From Bacillota bacterium (GTDB lineage Bacteria; Bacillota_I; Bacilli_A; RF39; UBA660), in contig DOEC01000002.1 in the NCBI GenBank assembly GCA_003524085.1, positions 1-59,237 on the forward strand: a stretch of 59,237 nucleotides of DNA, read 5' to 3'. The translations under genes were made by a program, and so were the position numbers. Positions 15,629 to 24,442 of the stretch are shown piece by piece. Under the pieces are notes generated by a model, which worked only from the letters and a program-made list of their open reading frames with translations, was not told the origin of the DNA and did no database searches. Positions within the stretch are counted from its first letter, which is position 1, and each line of letters starts with the position of its first letter.

Positions 15629-17302
15629 ATGAACGAAAAAGAAAAAAGAAAAATAATAGAAGAAGAAAAATTATATTTTGAACAGGAGGAACCTGTTAAG
15701 AAAAGAAAATCAAAGACTGTTTTAATAGTTTTAGTATTTATATTATTTATTGGTGTAACTTGTGTAACATCATATATAGTAATGAATTACATAATGCTTA
15801 AATCAAGAAATCTAAACGTTGACACAGATGGAGATGGGTGGCCCGATTTAAATGTAGACACCGATGGTGATAAAATTTGTAACGTAAACTGTGATAGCAA
15901 TAAAGATAATAAGCCTGATTATAATATAGGGTATGAAAATTTAATTGTTTCATACTTTAATGTTGACACAGATGGAGATGGCAGACCTGATACAAATCTA
16001 ATTAATCAAAAAGATGAAAATGGTATATGCAGTATAAACTGTGATACAGATGGGGATAATAAACCTGACACGAATATTGATTTTGATGGAGATGGGAAAC
16101 TAGATTTAAATATAGACTTAGATAATGATGGAAAATGTGACATTAATTGCGATTTTTTAGGAAACAGATATGCAACAGTAAATTTAGATCAAAATCAAGA
16201 TAACAAGGCTGACATAAACGTTGATACAGATGGCGACGGGGTTCCTGACATTAATATAAATTATGGAAGTGATTATGTAACTCCAATATTTAACGTTGAT
16301 ACAAATAATGATGGTGTAGCAGATTTTAATTTGATTGATCAATACGACAAAAATGGTAAATGTTCACTAAATTGTGACATAGACAATAATGGATGGCCAG
16401 AAACAAATCTAGATTTAAATGCAGATGGAGTAGCAGACATTAACTTATATGTAGATGATTACAAAGTTCCAAAGCTAAATATAGACACTACAGGAAATGG
16501 AAAAGCCAACTTAAATGTTGATACAAATGGTGATTTAAAAGCAGATATTAATGTAGATATAGATAATGATGGAAAACCCGATATAAATATTGATGTTAAC
16601 GGTGATTTAAAAGCAGATATTAATGTAGACACAGATAATGATGGAATAGCAGATTTGAATTTAACAAATCAATTGGATAATAACGGAAATTGTAAGTTGA
16701 ATTGCTATATAAATAACAACGGTAAGGGATTACCAGAATACAATATTGATATAGATGGTGATGGTAAATATGACATTAATATTGATTTAGACGGGGATAA
16801 AATTCCAGACGCAAATATTGATACAGATTTAGACGGTATCATAGATTCTTCAAAAATAGACACAAGTATATTGTTTAAGACAACTGAAGAAAATACTAAA
16901 GTAAAATTAAGCATGCAAAATATAAAAATATCTTATTTAGATAATGTTGATTTCTCTAAAGACAAGATCGTAATCGGTTGGACAAAAACAAAAAAGTTTA
17001 CAATTACTAATGACAGTAATCAAGATATGACATACGATATCAATTGGAATGACATAATTAATAATTTTGGATGGGGTAACAGACCTAATTATGAATTATC
17101 AATAGATGGAAATAAATTAGTGAATTTGACTAGTCAACTTCCTTATGCAGTTAATAATGGTGAAAAAATAGTAAAAAATATCCAAATAAAAGCAAATACA
17201 GAACAAGAAGTGGTTTTAAACTATGCATATACGCCAGAAAATAACTATGATGATGGTAAATTATTCTACGCAATATTAGAAATAAAACCAAACGAAAACT
17301 AG
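15629..17302 (+). CDS. Membrane-anchored Asp/Asn-rich repeat protein, paralogue of the upstream gene
   Basis: The 557 residues have the same plan as the preceding protein: charged tail, a membrane segment (VLIVLVFILFIGVTCV), DxDGDG-type repeats from about 61 to 415, and a C-terminal TasA-like domain of about 138 residues (VIGWTKTKKFTITN). The first 100 or so residues of the repeat region align with the paralogue (NVDTDGDG, NIGYENL, LINQKDENG), but later repeats mostly carry NVDTDGDGxPDIN with few Cys. The Cys-rich array in the neighbour is therefore probably an internal expansion. The calcium-binding style of the repeats recalls thrombospondin type 3 repeats. Role inferred as surface or matrix component. 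Confidence 0.8.
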   Translation: MNEKEKRKIIEEEKLYFEQEEPVKKRKSKTVLIVLVFILFIGVTCVTSYIVMNYIMLKSRNLNVDTDGDGWPDLNVDTDGDKICNVNCDSNKDNKPDYNIGYENLIVSYFNVDTDGDGRPDTNLINQKDENGICSINCDTDGDNKPDTNIDFDGDGKLDLNIDLDNDGKCDINCDFLGNRYATVNLDQNQDNKADINVDTDGDGVPDININYGSDYVTPIFNVDTNNDGVADFNLIDQYDKNGKCSLNCDIDNNGWPETNLDLNADGVADINLYVDDYKVPKLNIDTTGNGKANLNVDTNGDLKADINVDIDNDGKPDINIDVNGDLKADINVDTDNDGIADLNLTNQLDNNGNCKLNCYINNNGKGLPEYNIDIDGDGKYDINIDLDGDKIPDANIDTDLDGIIDSSKIDTSILFKTTEENTKVKLSMQNIKISYLDNVDFSKDKIVIGWTKTKKFTITNDSNQDMTYDINWNDIINNFGWGNRPNYELSIDGNKLVNLTSQLPYAVNNGEKIVKNIQIKANTEQEVVLNYAYTPENNYDDGKLFYAILEIKPNEN

Positions 17303-17362
17303 CCTCAAATGTTGCTTTTTAAAAATTTTTGTAAAAAAAGTGAAAAAATATATAAAAAACAC

Positions 17363-17391
17363 TTGATTTTATATTGAAAAATTGATAGAAT
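17363..17391 (+). promoter_or_regulatory. Promoter of the first TasA-like gene
   Basis: TTGATT at 17363-17368, 17-bp spacer, TAGAAT at 17386-17391 with TGA before it. AAAGGAGG precedes the ATG, giving a strong translation start. Confidence 0.7.
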
Positions 17392-17417
17392 TTTTATTGT
17401 AAAGGAGGTAAAGAACT

Positions 17418-17996
17418 ATGGGAGAAAACAAAGGACAAACTATTTTCTTATCAGTAATAGGAATTGCAACATTATTAGTAGCAATCATTGGTGCTACATT
17501 CGCATACTTTACAACTAGTATGGGTGGTACTCAAGGAACTGTTAAAGCTACAACTGCTAAATTAGGTTCGTCTTCATTTACTGCTGAAAGCGTTAGTGCT
17601 ACAGCTGTATTACCTGGATGGACAAGTGAAGCAAAAAATGTTACAGTTACTTTAGGAGAGTCAGACGTTGATGTTAATTATACTTGTGTATTAACTATGA
17701 CTGCTAACCCACTTACTGATTTAAAATTAGCTGTAGCAGGTGACAATGCTGTTGCTGCTGCTACTAAAACTTTAGCTACAGGTGAAACTGAAACTAAAAT
17801 TGCTGAAGGTGTTTTAAAGTCTGGTGAAAGTAAAACTATGACTTATACTTTAACTTTTGCTGAAACTGGTACTATTCAAGATAGTCAACAAGGAGCTACT
17901 ATTGATGGTGTAGTTAAATGTTCTACTGCTGCTGGTACAGTATATTATAATGCTGCTAATCCAGGTGGAACAACAGAAAAACCTGATGCTCAATAG
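17418..17996 (+). CDS. TasA/camelysin-like exported fibre-type protein A
   Basis: 192 residues. A short N-terminus ENKGQTIFLSVIG leads into a hydrophobic signal segment ending GATFAYFTTS, as in SipW-dependent TasA/CalY proteins. The mature part has VLPGWTSEAKNVTVTLG, two Cys (near YTCVL and VKCST, possibly one disulfide) and a C-terminal VYYNAANPGGTTEKP. Codon use is rich in GCT, ACT and GGT, like the ribosomal protein genes here and unlike most neighbours, which suggests high expression. The first 125 nt are almost identical to the next gene, indicating a recent duplication. No SipW-type peptidase or sortase is in the window. Assignment to TasA-like is by pattern, not by alignment. Confidence 0.65.
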   Translation: MGENKGQTIFLSVIGIATLLVAIIGATFAYFTTSMGGTQGTVKATTAKLGSSSFTAESVSATAVLPGWTSEAKNVTVTLGESDVDVNYTCVLTMTANPLTDLKLAVAGDNAVAAATKTLATGETETKIAEGVLKSGESKTMTYTLTFAETGTIQDSQQGATIDGVVKCSTAAGTVYYNAANPGGTTEKPDAQ

Positions 17997-18037
17997 TTTG
18001 AATTAACATAGTTAATTTACGATTATTAACAAAAAAT

Positions 18038-18067
18038 AACTTCAATTTTCATTAATTGAAGTTTTTT
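18038..18067 (+). terminator. Terminator after TasA-like A
   Basis: AACTTCAATT at 18038-18047 and AATTGAAGTT at 18054-18063, loop TTCATT, then TTTT. Confidence 0.9.
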
Positions 18068-18100
18068 GTTAAAATATTTTAAAATATTATCTTTAGACCA

Positions 18101-18129
18101 TTGATTTATTAAAAAATATTTGATACAAT
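18101..18129 (+). promoter_or_regulatory. Promoter of the second TasA-like gene
   Basis: TTGATT at 18101-18106, 17-bp spacer, TACAAT at 18124-18129 with TGA before it. So the two duplicate genes are transcribed independently. Confidence 0.7.
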
Positions 18130-18156
18130 TTCATTGTAGAGGAGGATAGATATAGA

Positions 18157-18744
18157 ATGAATGAAAATAAAGGACAAACTATTTTCTTATCAGTAATAGG
18201 AATTGCAACATTATTAGTGGCAATCATAGGTGCTACATTTGCATACTTTACAACTAGTATGGGTGGTACTCAAGGAACTGTTAAAGCAACAACTGCTAAA
18301 ATCGGTGCTGCCAGTTTTACTGCTCAAAGTGTTAGTGGTACAGCTGTATTACCTGGATGGACTAGCGAAGCTAAAACAGTTACAGTTACTTTAGGGCCAT
18401 CAGACTATGATGTAAAATACACTTGTACATTAGATATGACTGCAAATCCACTTACAGATTTAACATTAACTGTAGCTGGAACTAATGCTCAAACTACTGT
18501 AAATGGTAAGTTAAAAACTGGCGCAACTAAAACTGTTATAGCAAGTGGTACTTTAGCTAAAAGTGCAACTGAACAAACAGCATCTATGACTTATACATTA
18601 GATTTTCCAGAAACTGGCGCTGATCAAAACGCTCAACAAGGTGCTACTATTGCTGGTACTGTAAGCTGTTCATTGGAAGGAGAAACAGTATACTATAATG
18701 CTGCTAATCCAAGTGGTACAACAACTGCACCTACTGGAAACTAG
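18157..18744 (+). CDS. TasA/camelysin-like exported fibre-type protein B
   Basis: 195 residues, a close paralogue of the gene at 17418. The signal segment is the same up to GATFAYFTTSMGGTQG. The mature part keeps VLPGWTSEAKTVTVTLG, two Cys (YTCTL, VSCSL), a conserved NAQQGATI-like stretch and the tail VYYNAANPSGTT, but the middle differs, so the copies have diverged where surface variation would be expected. It has its own promoter and terminator and the same highly expressed codon use. Confidence 0.65.
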   Translation: MNENKGQTIFLSVIGIATLLVAIIGATFAYFTTSMGGTQGTVKATTAKIGAASFTAQSVSGTAVLPGWTSEAKTVTVTLGPSDYDVKYTCTLDMTANPLTDLTLTVAGTNAQTTVNGKLKTGATKTVIASGTLAKSATEQTASMTYTLDFPETGADQNAQQGATIAGTVSCSLEGETVYYNAANPSGTTTAPTGN

Positions 18745-18759
18745 TAAGATAGATAAATT

Positions 18760-18783
18760 AAGTTAGATTTTCTAACTTTTTTT
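18760..18783 (+). terminator. Terminator after TasA-like B
   Basis: AAGTTAG at 18760-18766 pairs with CTAACTT at 18772-18778, then a T run. Confidence 0.85.
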
Positions 18784-18793
18784 ATTTTATCTG

Positions 18794-18822
18794 TTGTATT
18801 TTCTTTTAAAATTTGGTATTAT
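18794..18822 (+). promoter_or_regulatory. Promoter of the third and fourth TasA-like genes
   Basis: TTGTAT at 18794-18799, 17-bp spacer, TATTAT at 18817-18822 preceded by TGG. Confidence 0.65.
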
Positions 18823-18847
18823 ATTATTGTAGAATATGGTGATAGTT

Positions 18848-19420
18848 ATGAAAGAAAAAAATATTAAAACATATATTTATTCAATAATAGTCGTGTTATC
18901 TTTTGTATTAGTTGCTGTTGGAACATCTTTGGCAATTGTCTACTACAAGGTTAATGGAAATGATAATAACGGGAATATTGATGTAAAAACCTCATATGTA
19001 AACGCAATGTTTGAAAACGGAAACGATATAAATGATGAAAATATATTGCCGGGTTGGAGTAACAGGTTAGAATTTTCTATAACAAACATAAGTGAAGAAT
19101 TAAATGCTGTTGGTAGATATACATTGATAATGAATGTAGAAAAAAACGAGCTAGATAGTAACAATTTTGTATACAACATAGTTGGCACAAGTACTTTGGA
19201 CGGAGTTGAATTAGAAGAAGCACAATATACAAATATTGTTGTAAACAGACCAAGTTTTGAACCAGTACCAACAATAAGTACAACATTAGGAAATGGTGTA
19301 ATAAACACTGGAGTTAAACACAATTATGTGTTAACATTTAAGTTCAACGAAAATGGAGAAAACCAAGATGAATTTCAAGGAAAAACATTTAAAGCAAATG
19401 TTGTAGCAAAGGGAGAGTAG
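18848..19420 (+). CDS. TasA-like exported protein C
   Basis: ATG 18848 (190 residues) is preferred to ATG 18836 because GGTGAT sits 4 nt before it. A basic start, MKEKNIKTYIY, leads into a membrane or signal segment SIIVVLSFVLVAVGTSLAIVY. The rest shares the locus motif ILPGWSNRLEFSITN and the C-terminal NQDEFQGKTFKANVV, which matches NQDTEKGKKF in the repeat protein. No Cys. It probably forms an operon with the next gene, which starts 8 nt after its stop. The motif suggests the same beta-sandwich module as in the C-termini of the two repeat proteins. Confidence 0.6.
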   Translation: MKEKNIKTYIYSIIVVLSFVLVAVGTSLAIVYYKVNGNDNNGNIDVKTSYVNAMFENGNDINDENILPGWSNRLEFSITNISEELNAVGRYTLIMNVEKNELDSNNFVYNIVGTSTLDGVELEEAQYTNIVVNRPSFEPVPTISTTLGNGVINTGVKHNYVLTFKFNENGENQDEFQGKTFKANVVAKGE

Positions 19421-19428
19421 GTGTTAGA

Positions 19429-20022
19429 ATGAAGAAAAAGAATCAAGAAATATTAATATCTGTTGTAAGCATTCTAACAATTATAGTCGCAGTTGTTGGT
19501 GTAACATTTTCTTACTTTACTACAAGAATGACAGGAACTGCCGGAACGACAGCACTAACAACAGCAAAAGTTGGAAACATTACATTTGATGGAGGTAACG
19601 ATTTAACAAATGCAAGTGATATTGAGCCAGGCGATACATTTGATAAAACATTCAGTATAAGCGTTCCAGCTACAGATGTATCAAACACTGTATATATAAG
19701 AATGGATTATACAAATGAATTTCAAGACTTACAGTGGAGTATAAAAGGCACAGGTGCTAATACAGATGTAATAACTGGCGCAATACCAAAAACATCTACA
19801 AAAACAACAGTAACACTTGTAACTAACAAAATAACTAAGAACTCAGTAGCTCAAACATTTAATTATACTTTAACAATAACACTACCTAATTTAGATAAAA
19901 ATCAAGATTATGACCAAGGAAAAAGATTCAGCGGTACATTATATGCAGACCTAGGCGATGGCGTTGATATGATTTATTATAACAACACATATCCTAATGG
20001 AACAACTACAAAACCACAGTAG
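19429..20022 (+). CDS. TasA-like exported protein D
   Basis: 197 residues. The signal segment LISVVSILTIIVAVVGVTFSYFTT closely parallels GATFAYFTT in proteins A and B. DIEPGDTFDKTFSISV replaces the PGW motif, and the C-terminus has NQDYDQGKRFSGTLY and MIYYNNTYPNGTTTKPQ, the same tail as A and B. It lies in an operon with protein C (TAGGTG before the ATG) and ends in a terminator that overlaps the stop codon. Probably a minor subunit or assembly partner of the fibre proteins; this role is inferred from sequence pattern and context only. Confidence 0.65.
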   Translation: MKKKNQEILISVVSILTIIVAVVGVTFSYFTTRMTGTAGTTALTTAKVGNITFDGGNDLTNASDIEPGDTFDKTFSISVPATDVSNTVYIRMDYTNEFQDLQWSIKGTGANTDVITGAIPKTSTKTTVTLVTNKITKNSVAQTFNYTLTITLPNLDKNQDYDQGKRFSGTLYADLGDGVDMIYYNNTYPNGTTTKPQ

Positions 20023-20040
20023 CAGAAATGCTACTTTTTA
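20018..20040 (+). terminator. Terminator ending the fibre locus
   Basis: AGTAGCA at 20018-20024 pairs with TGCTACT at 20029-20035 around a GAAA loop, then TTTTT. It includes the stop codon of protein D. Confidence 0.85.
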
Positions 20041-20098
20041 TATGCCATTTAAGTTGCCAAATACTTCATTATATATTACATATCATAATTATTTATTC

Positions 20099-20127
20099 TT
20101 TACTTTTTACTTAAAATAAAGTAAAAT
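20099..20127 (+). promoter_or_regulatory. Promoter of the gene at 20147
   Basis: TTTACT at 20099-20104, 17-bp spacer, TAAAAT at 20122-20127. Confidence 0.55.
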
Positions 20128-20146
20128 ACATTTAACAGGTGGTTTT

Positions 20147-21052
20147 ATGAATAAAGAAGATTTTAAAAATGTAGAAGATATGATTAAAGACATTGAAGAT
20201 GTATCATATGAAAAAATTGGTTACTTAAAAGAACTAATAAGCCTGGAGTACACTTCTCATAAAAATACTGACGAATTTAATAAAATTATATCTCTCTATA
20301 TAGGCGCTACTAAAAAAGAAAAAACACTATACGGAAAATTATCTAAAAACAAAAACTATCTATCTATTGCAGACAAAATAATAACTAACGATATAGGAAA
20401 ACTTAATGCAAATATAATGAGCGTTCAAAATGATTACAATTACATACTAATAAGAATGTTTAAAATTATAGATAAAACTTTAGATAATATGAATTCTAAT
20501 AAAGTAGACAAAGTAAATAATTTAATAACAGACTTACAAATGTATGAACTAGAGTTGTCTTCTTTATATTACTTAGACAAAATAATTAAAGAAGGAAAAA
20601 CTAGCATCGTACTAGATAAACTTATTAGAAACAAATACATGCTTGCATTCACAAGTCCTTCTATCGAAAAGTTCATGATAGAAAGTAACTTTACGGCACC
20701 AAATATATTAATTAAATTTACAGATTACTATATAGAAAAATTTAACTTACCACTTAGTTTATACAAATCTAGACAAGAAGAAATATTTATAGATACATTA
20801 ATAGACTATATAATATATTTAGATAACATAAGCCCATTTGATATGTTAAACTTAGAAGTAAAAGCAGAAATTCATACAAGACTAACTTACATAAAAGGAA
20901 TGTCTTTAGATATCCCAAACGATGTAATAAATAGCATTATCTATCATCAAACATACCAAAATGACTTAATGAGAAAAATCGTAGTATCTAACTTGTTGCA
21001 AGCCATGGAAGAAAAAGAAAAAACTGCAAAATTAATAAGAGTTCAAGAATAA
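20147..21052 (+). CDS. Hypothetical helical protein
   Basis: 301 residues with no family I recognise. The protein appears almost entirely alpha-helical and acidic/basic in alternation, with no membrane segment, no signal peptide and no obvious catalytic motif. CAGGTGG precedes the ATG. It has its own promoter and a terminator, and faces clpP convergently. Probably cytoplasmic; no function is proposed. Confidence 0.7.
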   Translation: MNKEDFKNVEDMIKDIEDVSYEKIGYLKELISLEYTSHKNTDEFNKIISLYIGATKKEKTLYGKLSKNKNYLSIADKIITNDIGKLNANIMSVQNDYNYILIRMFKIIDKTLDNMNSNKVDKVNNLITDLQMYELELSSLYYLDKIIKEGKTSIVLDKLIRNKYMLAFTSPSIEKFMIESNFTAPNILIKFTDYYIEKFNLPLSLYKSRQEEIFIDTLIDYIIYLDNISPFDMLNLEVKAEIHTRLTYIKGMSLDIPNDVINSIIYHQTYQNDLMRKIVVSNLLQAMEEKEKTAKLIRVQE

Positions 21053-21070
21053 AACCTGAACTCTTTTATA
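21037..21070. terminator. Terminator between convergent genes
   Basis: AAGAGTTCA at 21037-21045 pairs with TGAACTCTT at 21057-21065, followed by TT on the plus strand. It overlaps the 3' end of the 20147 gene and touches the clpP stop, so it could serve both directions. Confidence 0.75.
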
Positions 21071-21632
21071 ATACCTTATCAACTAATCCATACTCTAAAG
21101 CTTCTTCACTATCTAAATAATAATCTCTTTCAGTATCTCTTTCTATTTTCTTAATATCTTTACCTGTATTACTAGCAAGTATCTTATTTAACTTTTTCTT
21201 TAACTTGATAATCCTTTCAGCATGTATCTTTATCTCAGTAGCTTGTCCTTGCACTCCACCAAGTGGCTGATGTATCATAACTTCTCCATTCTTAAGGCAC
21301 ACCCTTTTTCCTTTAGCCCCACTACTTAGAAGAAATGCAGCCATAGATGCACACATCCCCACACAAATAGTACTAACATCACACTTAATAAAATTCATCG
21401 TGTCATAAATAGCCATACCAGCTGTAACACTTCCCCCAGGACTATTAATATAAAGATAAATATCTTCATTATTTAGACTATTCAAGTAAAGTAACTCACT
21501 TACTATTAAATTAGCTACTTCATCATTAATCTCTCCACTTAAAAAAACAATTCTATCCTTAAGTAACCTACTATAAATATCAAAACTCTTTTCTACTCCT
21601 TCCTCTTTATCAATTATCATTGGAATAACCAT
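21066..21632 (-). CDS. clpP: ATP-dependent Clp protease proteolytic subunit
   Basis: ClpP is the serine protease barrel used with ClpX, ClpC or ClpE. The start at 21632 is preceded on the minus strand by AGGTGAAG; upstream codons in the same frame are hydrophobic nonsense. This gives 188 residues, near the usual 195. Motifs are INSPGGSVTAGMAIYDTM, the nucleophile in GMCASMAAFLLSSG, the catalytic His in MIHQPLGG and Asp in RDYYLDSEEALEYGLVD. It is divergent from the nucleoside kinase gene. Confidence 0.96.
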   Translation of the reverse strand: MVIPMIIDKEEGVEKSFDIYSRLLKDRIVFLSGEINDEVANLIVSELLYLNSLNNEDIYLYINSPGGSVTAGMAIYDTMNFIKCDVSTICVGMCASMAAFLLSSGAKGKRVCLKNGEVMIHQPLGGVQGQATEIKIHAERIIKLKKKLNKILASNTGKDIKKIERDTERDYYLDSEEALEYGLVDKVL

Positions 21633-21731
21633 TTTATCTTCACCTATATATATATTTACGAAAATATAAAAAAAATATACAAAAATCACAAAAAAAATGA
21701 TAGAATATATATAGAATAAAGGGTGATTAAA

Positions 21732-23381
21732 GTGGAAGATAAAATAATAGTAGAAATAGAAGGTGTTGGTAATGTCGTAACAAGTGTAGACAAAACAATA
21801 TACGACCTTATGAAAGAACAAAATTTAGAAAATGAAGTAATAGCTGTAATAATTGATAACGACATAACCGAGCTTAGTACAAAATTAAAAGAAGACACTA
21901 AAATGAAACTAATCAAAATAAAGGACAGAATGGGTGCCAAAATATATAGAAGTGGCTTAAAATTCCTATACATCACTGCAGTCAAAGAATTATTTGGAAG
22001 AAACACAAATGTAGAATTACTTCACAGCCTAGATAAAGGAATATATACAAGAATTAATCTTGAGTTAAATAACACTATGGTTGATGAAATAAAAGCAAAA
22101 ATGCATGAGCTTGTAAAAGAAGACATTAGAATAACTAGAGTAGTAACAAGTAGAAAAGAAGCGATTTCCTATTTTAACAGTGTAAAAGAATACGAAAAAT
22201 CTCTAACATATAAACAAATGACTGGAGAAATGCTAACTCTTTATAGTATGCTTGACTATTATAACTACTTCTATACGAAAATGCCATACTCAACTAAAAT
22301 ACTTACAAGTTTTGATTTAACTTTAACTACAGACAAAGGTGTGATGCTGGAGTATCCTAGCACTTTTGATATGAAAATACCTGAGTACACACATATGCCA
22401 CAAGTACTAAACGTATTTGATAACTATGCCGTATGGGCAGAAAAACTAGGTGTAAAATACGTAAGTGAAGTAAATAACGTAGTAATAAATGGTAAAATAA
22501 AAGAGTTTATAGAACTAAATGAAATAAAACAAAACAATGACTTACTAGAAATAGCAAACAAAATACAAAACAACATAAATGATATAAAAATAGTCCTAAT
22601 TGCAGGTCCGTCTTCTTCAGGTAAAACAACAACTTGTAAAAAACTAGCTTTATATTTAAAAAGTAAAGGACTAAACCCATTCACTTTATCAACTGACGAC
22701 TTCTTTAAAGATAGAAAAGACACTCCTAAAAATGAAAAAGGAGAGTACGAGTATGACATTCCAGAGGCAATTGATATAGATTTATTTAATGAAAAACTAG
22801 ACGCTTTATTAAAAGGAGAAGAAACTACTCTTCCAACATACAATTTTCTAACTGGAGAAAAAGAATATAAGCACCCACCAGTATCCTTAAAAAATAGAGA
22901 CCTTCTAATAGTAGAAGGAATACACACACTAAATGAACTATTAACAAGCAAAATTCCAAGAGAAAACAAACTTAAAATATACATAAGCCCATTTACACCT
23001 CTTGGATTAGACAGACACAACCATGTTTCAACTGTTGATTTAAGACTTATTAGAAGAATAGTAAGAGATGCTAGGACAAGAGGATATAACGCAGTAGACA
23101 CACTAAAAAGTTGGAGAAATGTTAGAATAAGTGAAGAAAAATATATATTCCCATATCAAAAAGAAGCAGACATCGTATTAAACACAGCATTAATTTATGA
23201 ACTAGGAATACTTAAAACATTTGCTGTCCCACTACTTTATAACGTAAACTATAAAAGTGAATACTACACAGAAGCAAAAAGAATAATAAATTTCTTAAAA
23301 ATATTTTTAAACATACCAGAAAGTGCATTACCTGAAACAGCTCTTTTAAGAGAGTTTGTAGGTGGTGGATACTTTGAATAG
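21732..23381 (+). CDS. TGS-domain nucleoside kinase (uridine kinase/phosphoribulokinase family)
   Basis: Probable nucleoside kinase of the long bacterial type that fuses an N-terminal TGS/ThrRS-like editing-type region to a uridine-kinase domain. GTG 21732 is chosen because GGGTG lies 6 nt upstream; GTG 21723 is the alternative. 549 residues: a beta-grasp-like start (KIIVEIEGVGNVV), the ThrRS-second-additional-domain-like middle, then the kinase with Walker A IAGPSSSGKTTTCKKL (near residue 295), the acidic TLSTDDFF, YNFLTGEKEY, LIVEGIHTLN and RLIRRIVRDARTRGY. GTP or ATP as donor and the exact nucleoside are unknown. Confidence 0.85.
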   Translation: MEDKIIVEIEGVGNVVTSVDKTIYDLMKEQNLENEVIAVIIDNDITELSTKLKEDTKMKLIKIKDRMGAKIYRSGLKFLYITAVKELFGRNTNVELLHSLDKGIYTRINLELNNTMVDEIKAKMHELVKEDIRITRVVTSRKEAISYFNSVKEYEKSLTYKQMTGEMLTLYSMLDYYNYFYTKMPYSTKILTSFDLTLTTDKGVMLEYPSTFDMKIPEYTHMPQVLNVFDNYAVWAEKLGVKYVSEVNNVVINGKIKEFIELNEIKQNNDLLEIANKIQNNINDIKIVLIAGPSSSGKTTTCKKLALYLKSKGLNPFTLSTDDFFKDRKDTPKNEKGEYEYDIPEAIDIDLFNEKLDALLKGEETTLPTYNFLTGEKEYKHPPVSLKNRDLLIVEGIHTLNELLTSKIPRENKLKIYISPFTPLGLDRHNHVSTVDLRLIRRIVRDARTRGYNAVDTLKSWRNVRISEEKYIFPYQKEADIVLNTALIYELGILKTFAVPLLYNVNYKSEYYTEAKRIINFLKIFLNIPESALPETALLREFVGGGYFE

Positions 23382-23393
23382 GAGGAAAATTAA

Positions 23394-24398
23394 ATGATTA
23401 GAATAGCAATAAACGGTTTTGGTAGAATTGGAAGAATTGCCTTAAGACAAATAAGTAAGAAAAAAGATATGGAAGTAGTCGCTATAAACGATTTAACTGA
23501 TCCATTACAACTAGCTTATCTTTATAAATATGACTCAGTACACAGAACTTTAGACGAGAAAGTAGCATATGACGATGATTACATAGAAGTAGACGGTAAA
23601 AAGATAAAAGTATTTAAAGAAAGTGACCCATCAAAACTTCCTTGGAAAGACTTAAAAGTTGACTTAGTTTTGGAATGCACTGGTGCTTTCACTTCAAAAG
23701 AAAAGAGTTACTCCCATATAACTGCAGGTGCTAAAAAAGTAATCATAAGTGCTCCAGCAAAGGATGACTGCAAAACCGTAGTTTATGGAGTAAACGAAAG
23801 TATCTTAACTAAAAAAGACGAAGTAATCTCCTCTGCATCTTGCACAACTAACTGCTTAGCTCCAGTCCTAGATTTACTAAATAAGTGCTTTATAGTAGAA
23901 AATGGTTTCATGTCTACAGTTCACGCAATGACAAACGACCAAGAAACTTTAGATATTCCACACAAAAAAGGTATAGAAAGCCGTCGTGGAAGAGCAGCTT
24001 CACTAAATATCGTACCAACTTCAACCGGCGCAGCAAAAGCTATAGGAAAAATAATACCAGAACTAGACGGTAAACTTAGTGGTTCAGCTTATAGAGTTCC
24101 AGTAGGTGATGGCTCTTTAATAGATTTAGTAGTAAACGTTAAAAAAACAGTTACGGCTGAAGTAGTAAACGATATGTTTAAAAATAACAAAAGTGATATT
24201 ATCAAAATAGTAAACGTCCCACTTGTAAGTAGTGACATCATTGGTTGCACAGAAGGCGCTGTAGTAGACTCACTCTTAACAAGCGTAATACCTACTAATA
24301 CTGGTTCAATGATAAAAGTATCAGCTTGGTATGACAACGAATGGGGTTATACTGCACAAATGTTAAGAGTTGCTGAATACTGGTGTAAGAAACGATAA
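23394..24398 (+). CDS. gap: Glyceraldehyde-3-phosphate dehydrogenase
   Basis: Type I NAD-dependent GAPDH of glycolysis. 334 residues, full length. The Rossmann start INGFGRIGRIALRQI, the catalytic SASCTTNCLAPVL (Cys nucleophile), TVHAMTNDQ, RRGRAASLNIVPTSTGAAKA, and the C-terminal WYDNEWGYTAQMLRV are all intact. It follows the nucleoside kinase by 12 nt with a GGAGG site and ends at a strong terminator. pgk and tpiA follow after one unrelated gene. Confidence 0.97.
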   Translation: MIRIAINGFGRIGRIALRQISKKKDMEVVAINDLTDPLQLAYLYKYDSVHRTLDEKVAYDDDYIEVDGKKIKVFKESDPSKLPWKDLKVDLVLECTGAFTSKEKSYSHITAGAKKVIISAPAKDDCKTVVYGVNESILTKKDEVISSASCTTNCLAPVLDLLNKCFIVENGFMSTVHAMTNDQETLDIPHKKGIESRRGRAASLNIVPTSTGAAKAIGKIIPELDGKLSGSAYRVPVGDGSLIDLVVNVKKTVTAEVVNDMFKNNKSDIIKIVNVPLVSSDIIGCTEGAVVDSLLTSVIPTNTGSMIKVSAWYDNEWGYTAQMLRVAEYWCKKR

Positions 24399-24402
24399 AA
24401 TT

Positions 24403-24424
24403 GCACAGAAAACCTGTGCTTTTT
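24403..24424 (+). terminator. Terminator after gap
   Basis: GCACAG at 24403-24408 pairs with CTGTGC at 24414-24419 around AAAAC, then TTTTT. Confidence 0.9.
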
Positions 24425-24442
24425 GTCTGCGTTTTAGTATTT

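Noticed and set aside
21633..21821. N-terminal extension of clpP
   Set aside because: The extension translates to Phe/Tyr-rich AT-derived sequence and would overlap the start of the divergent kinase; the AGGTGAAG site fixes the start at 21632.
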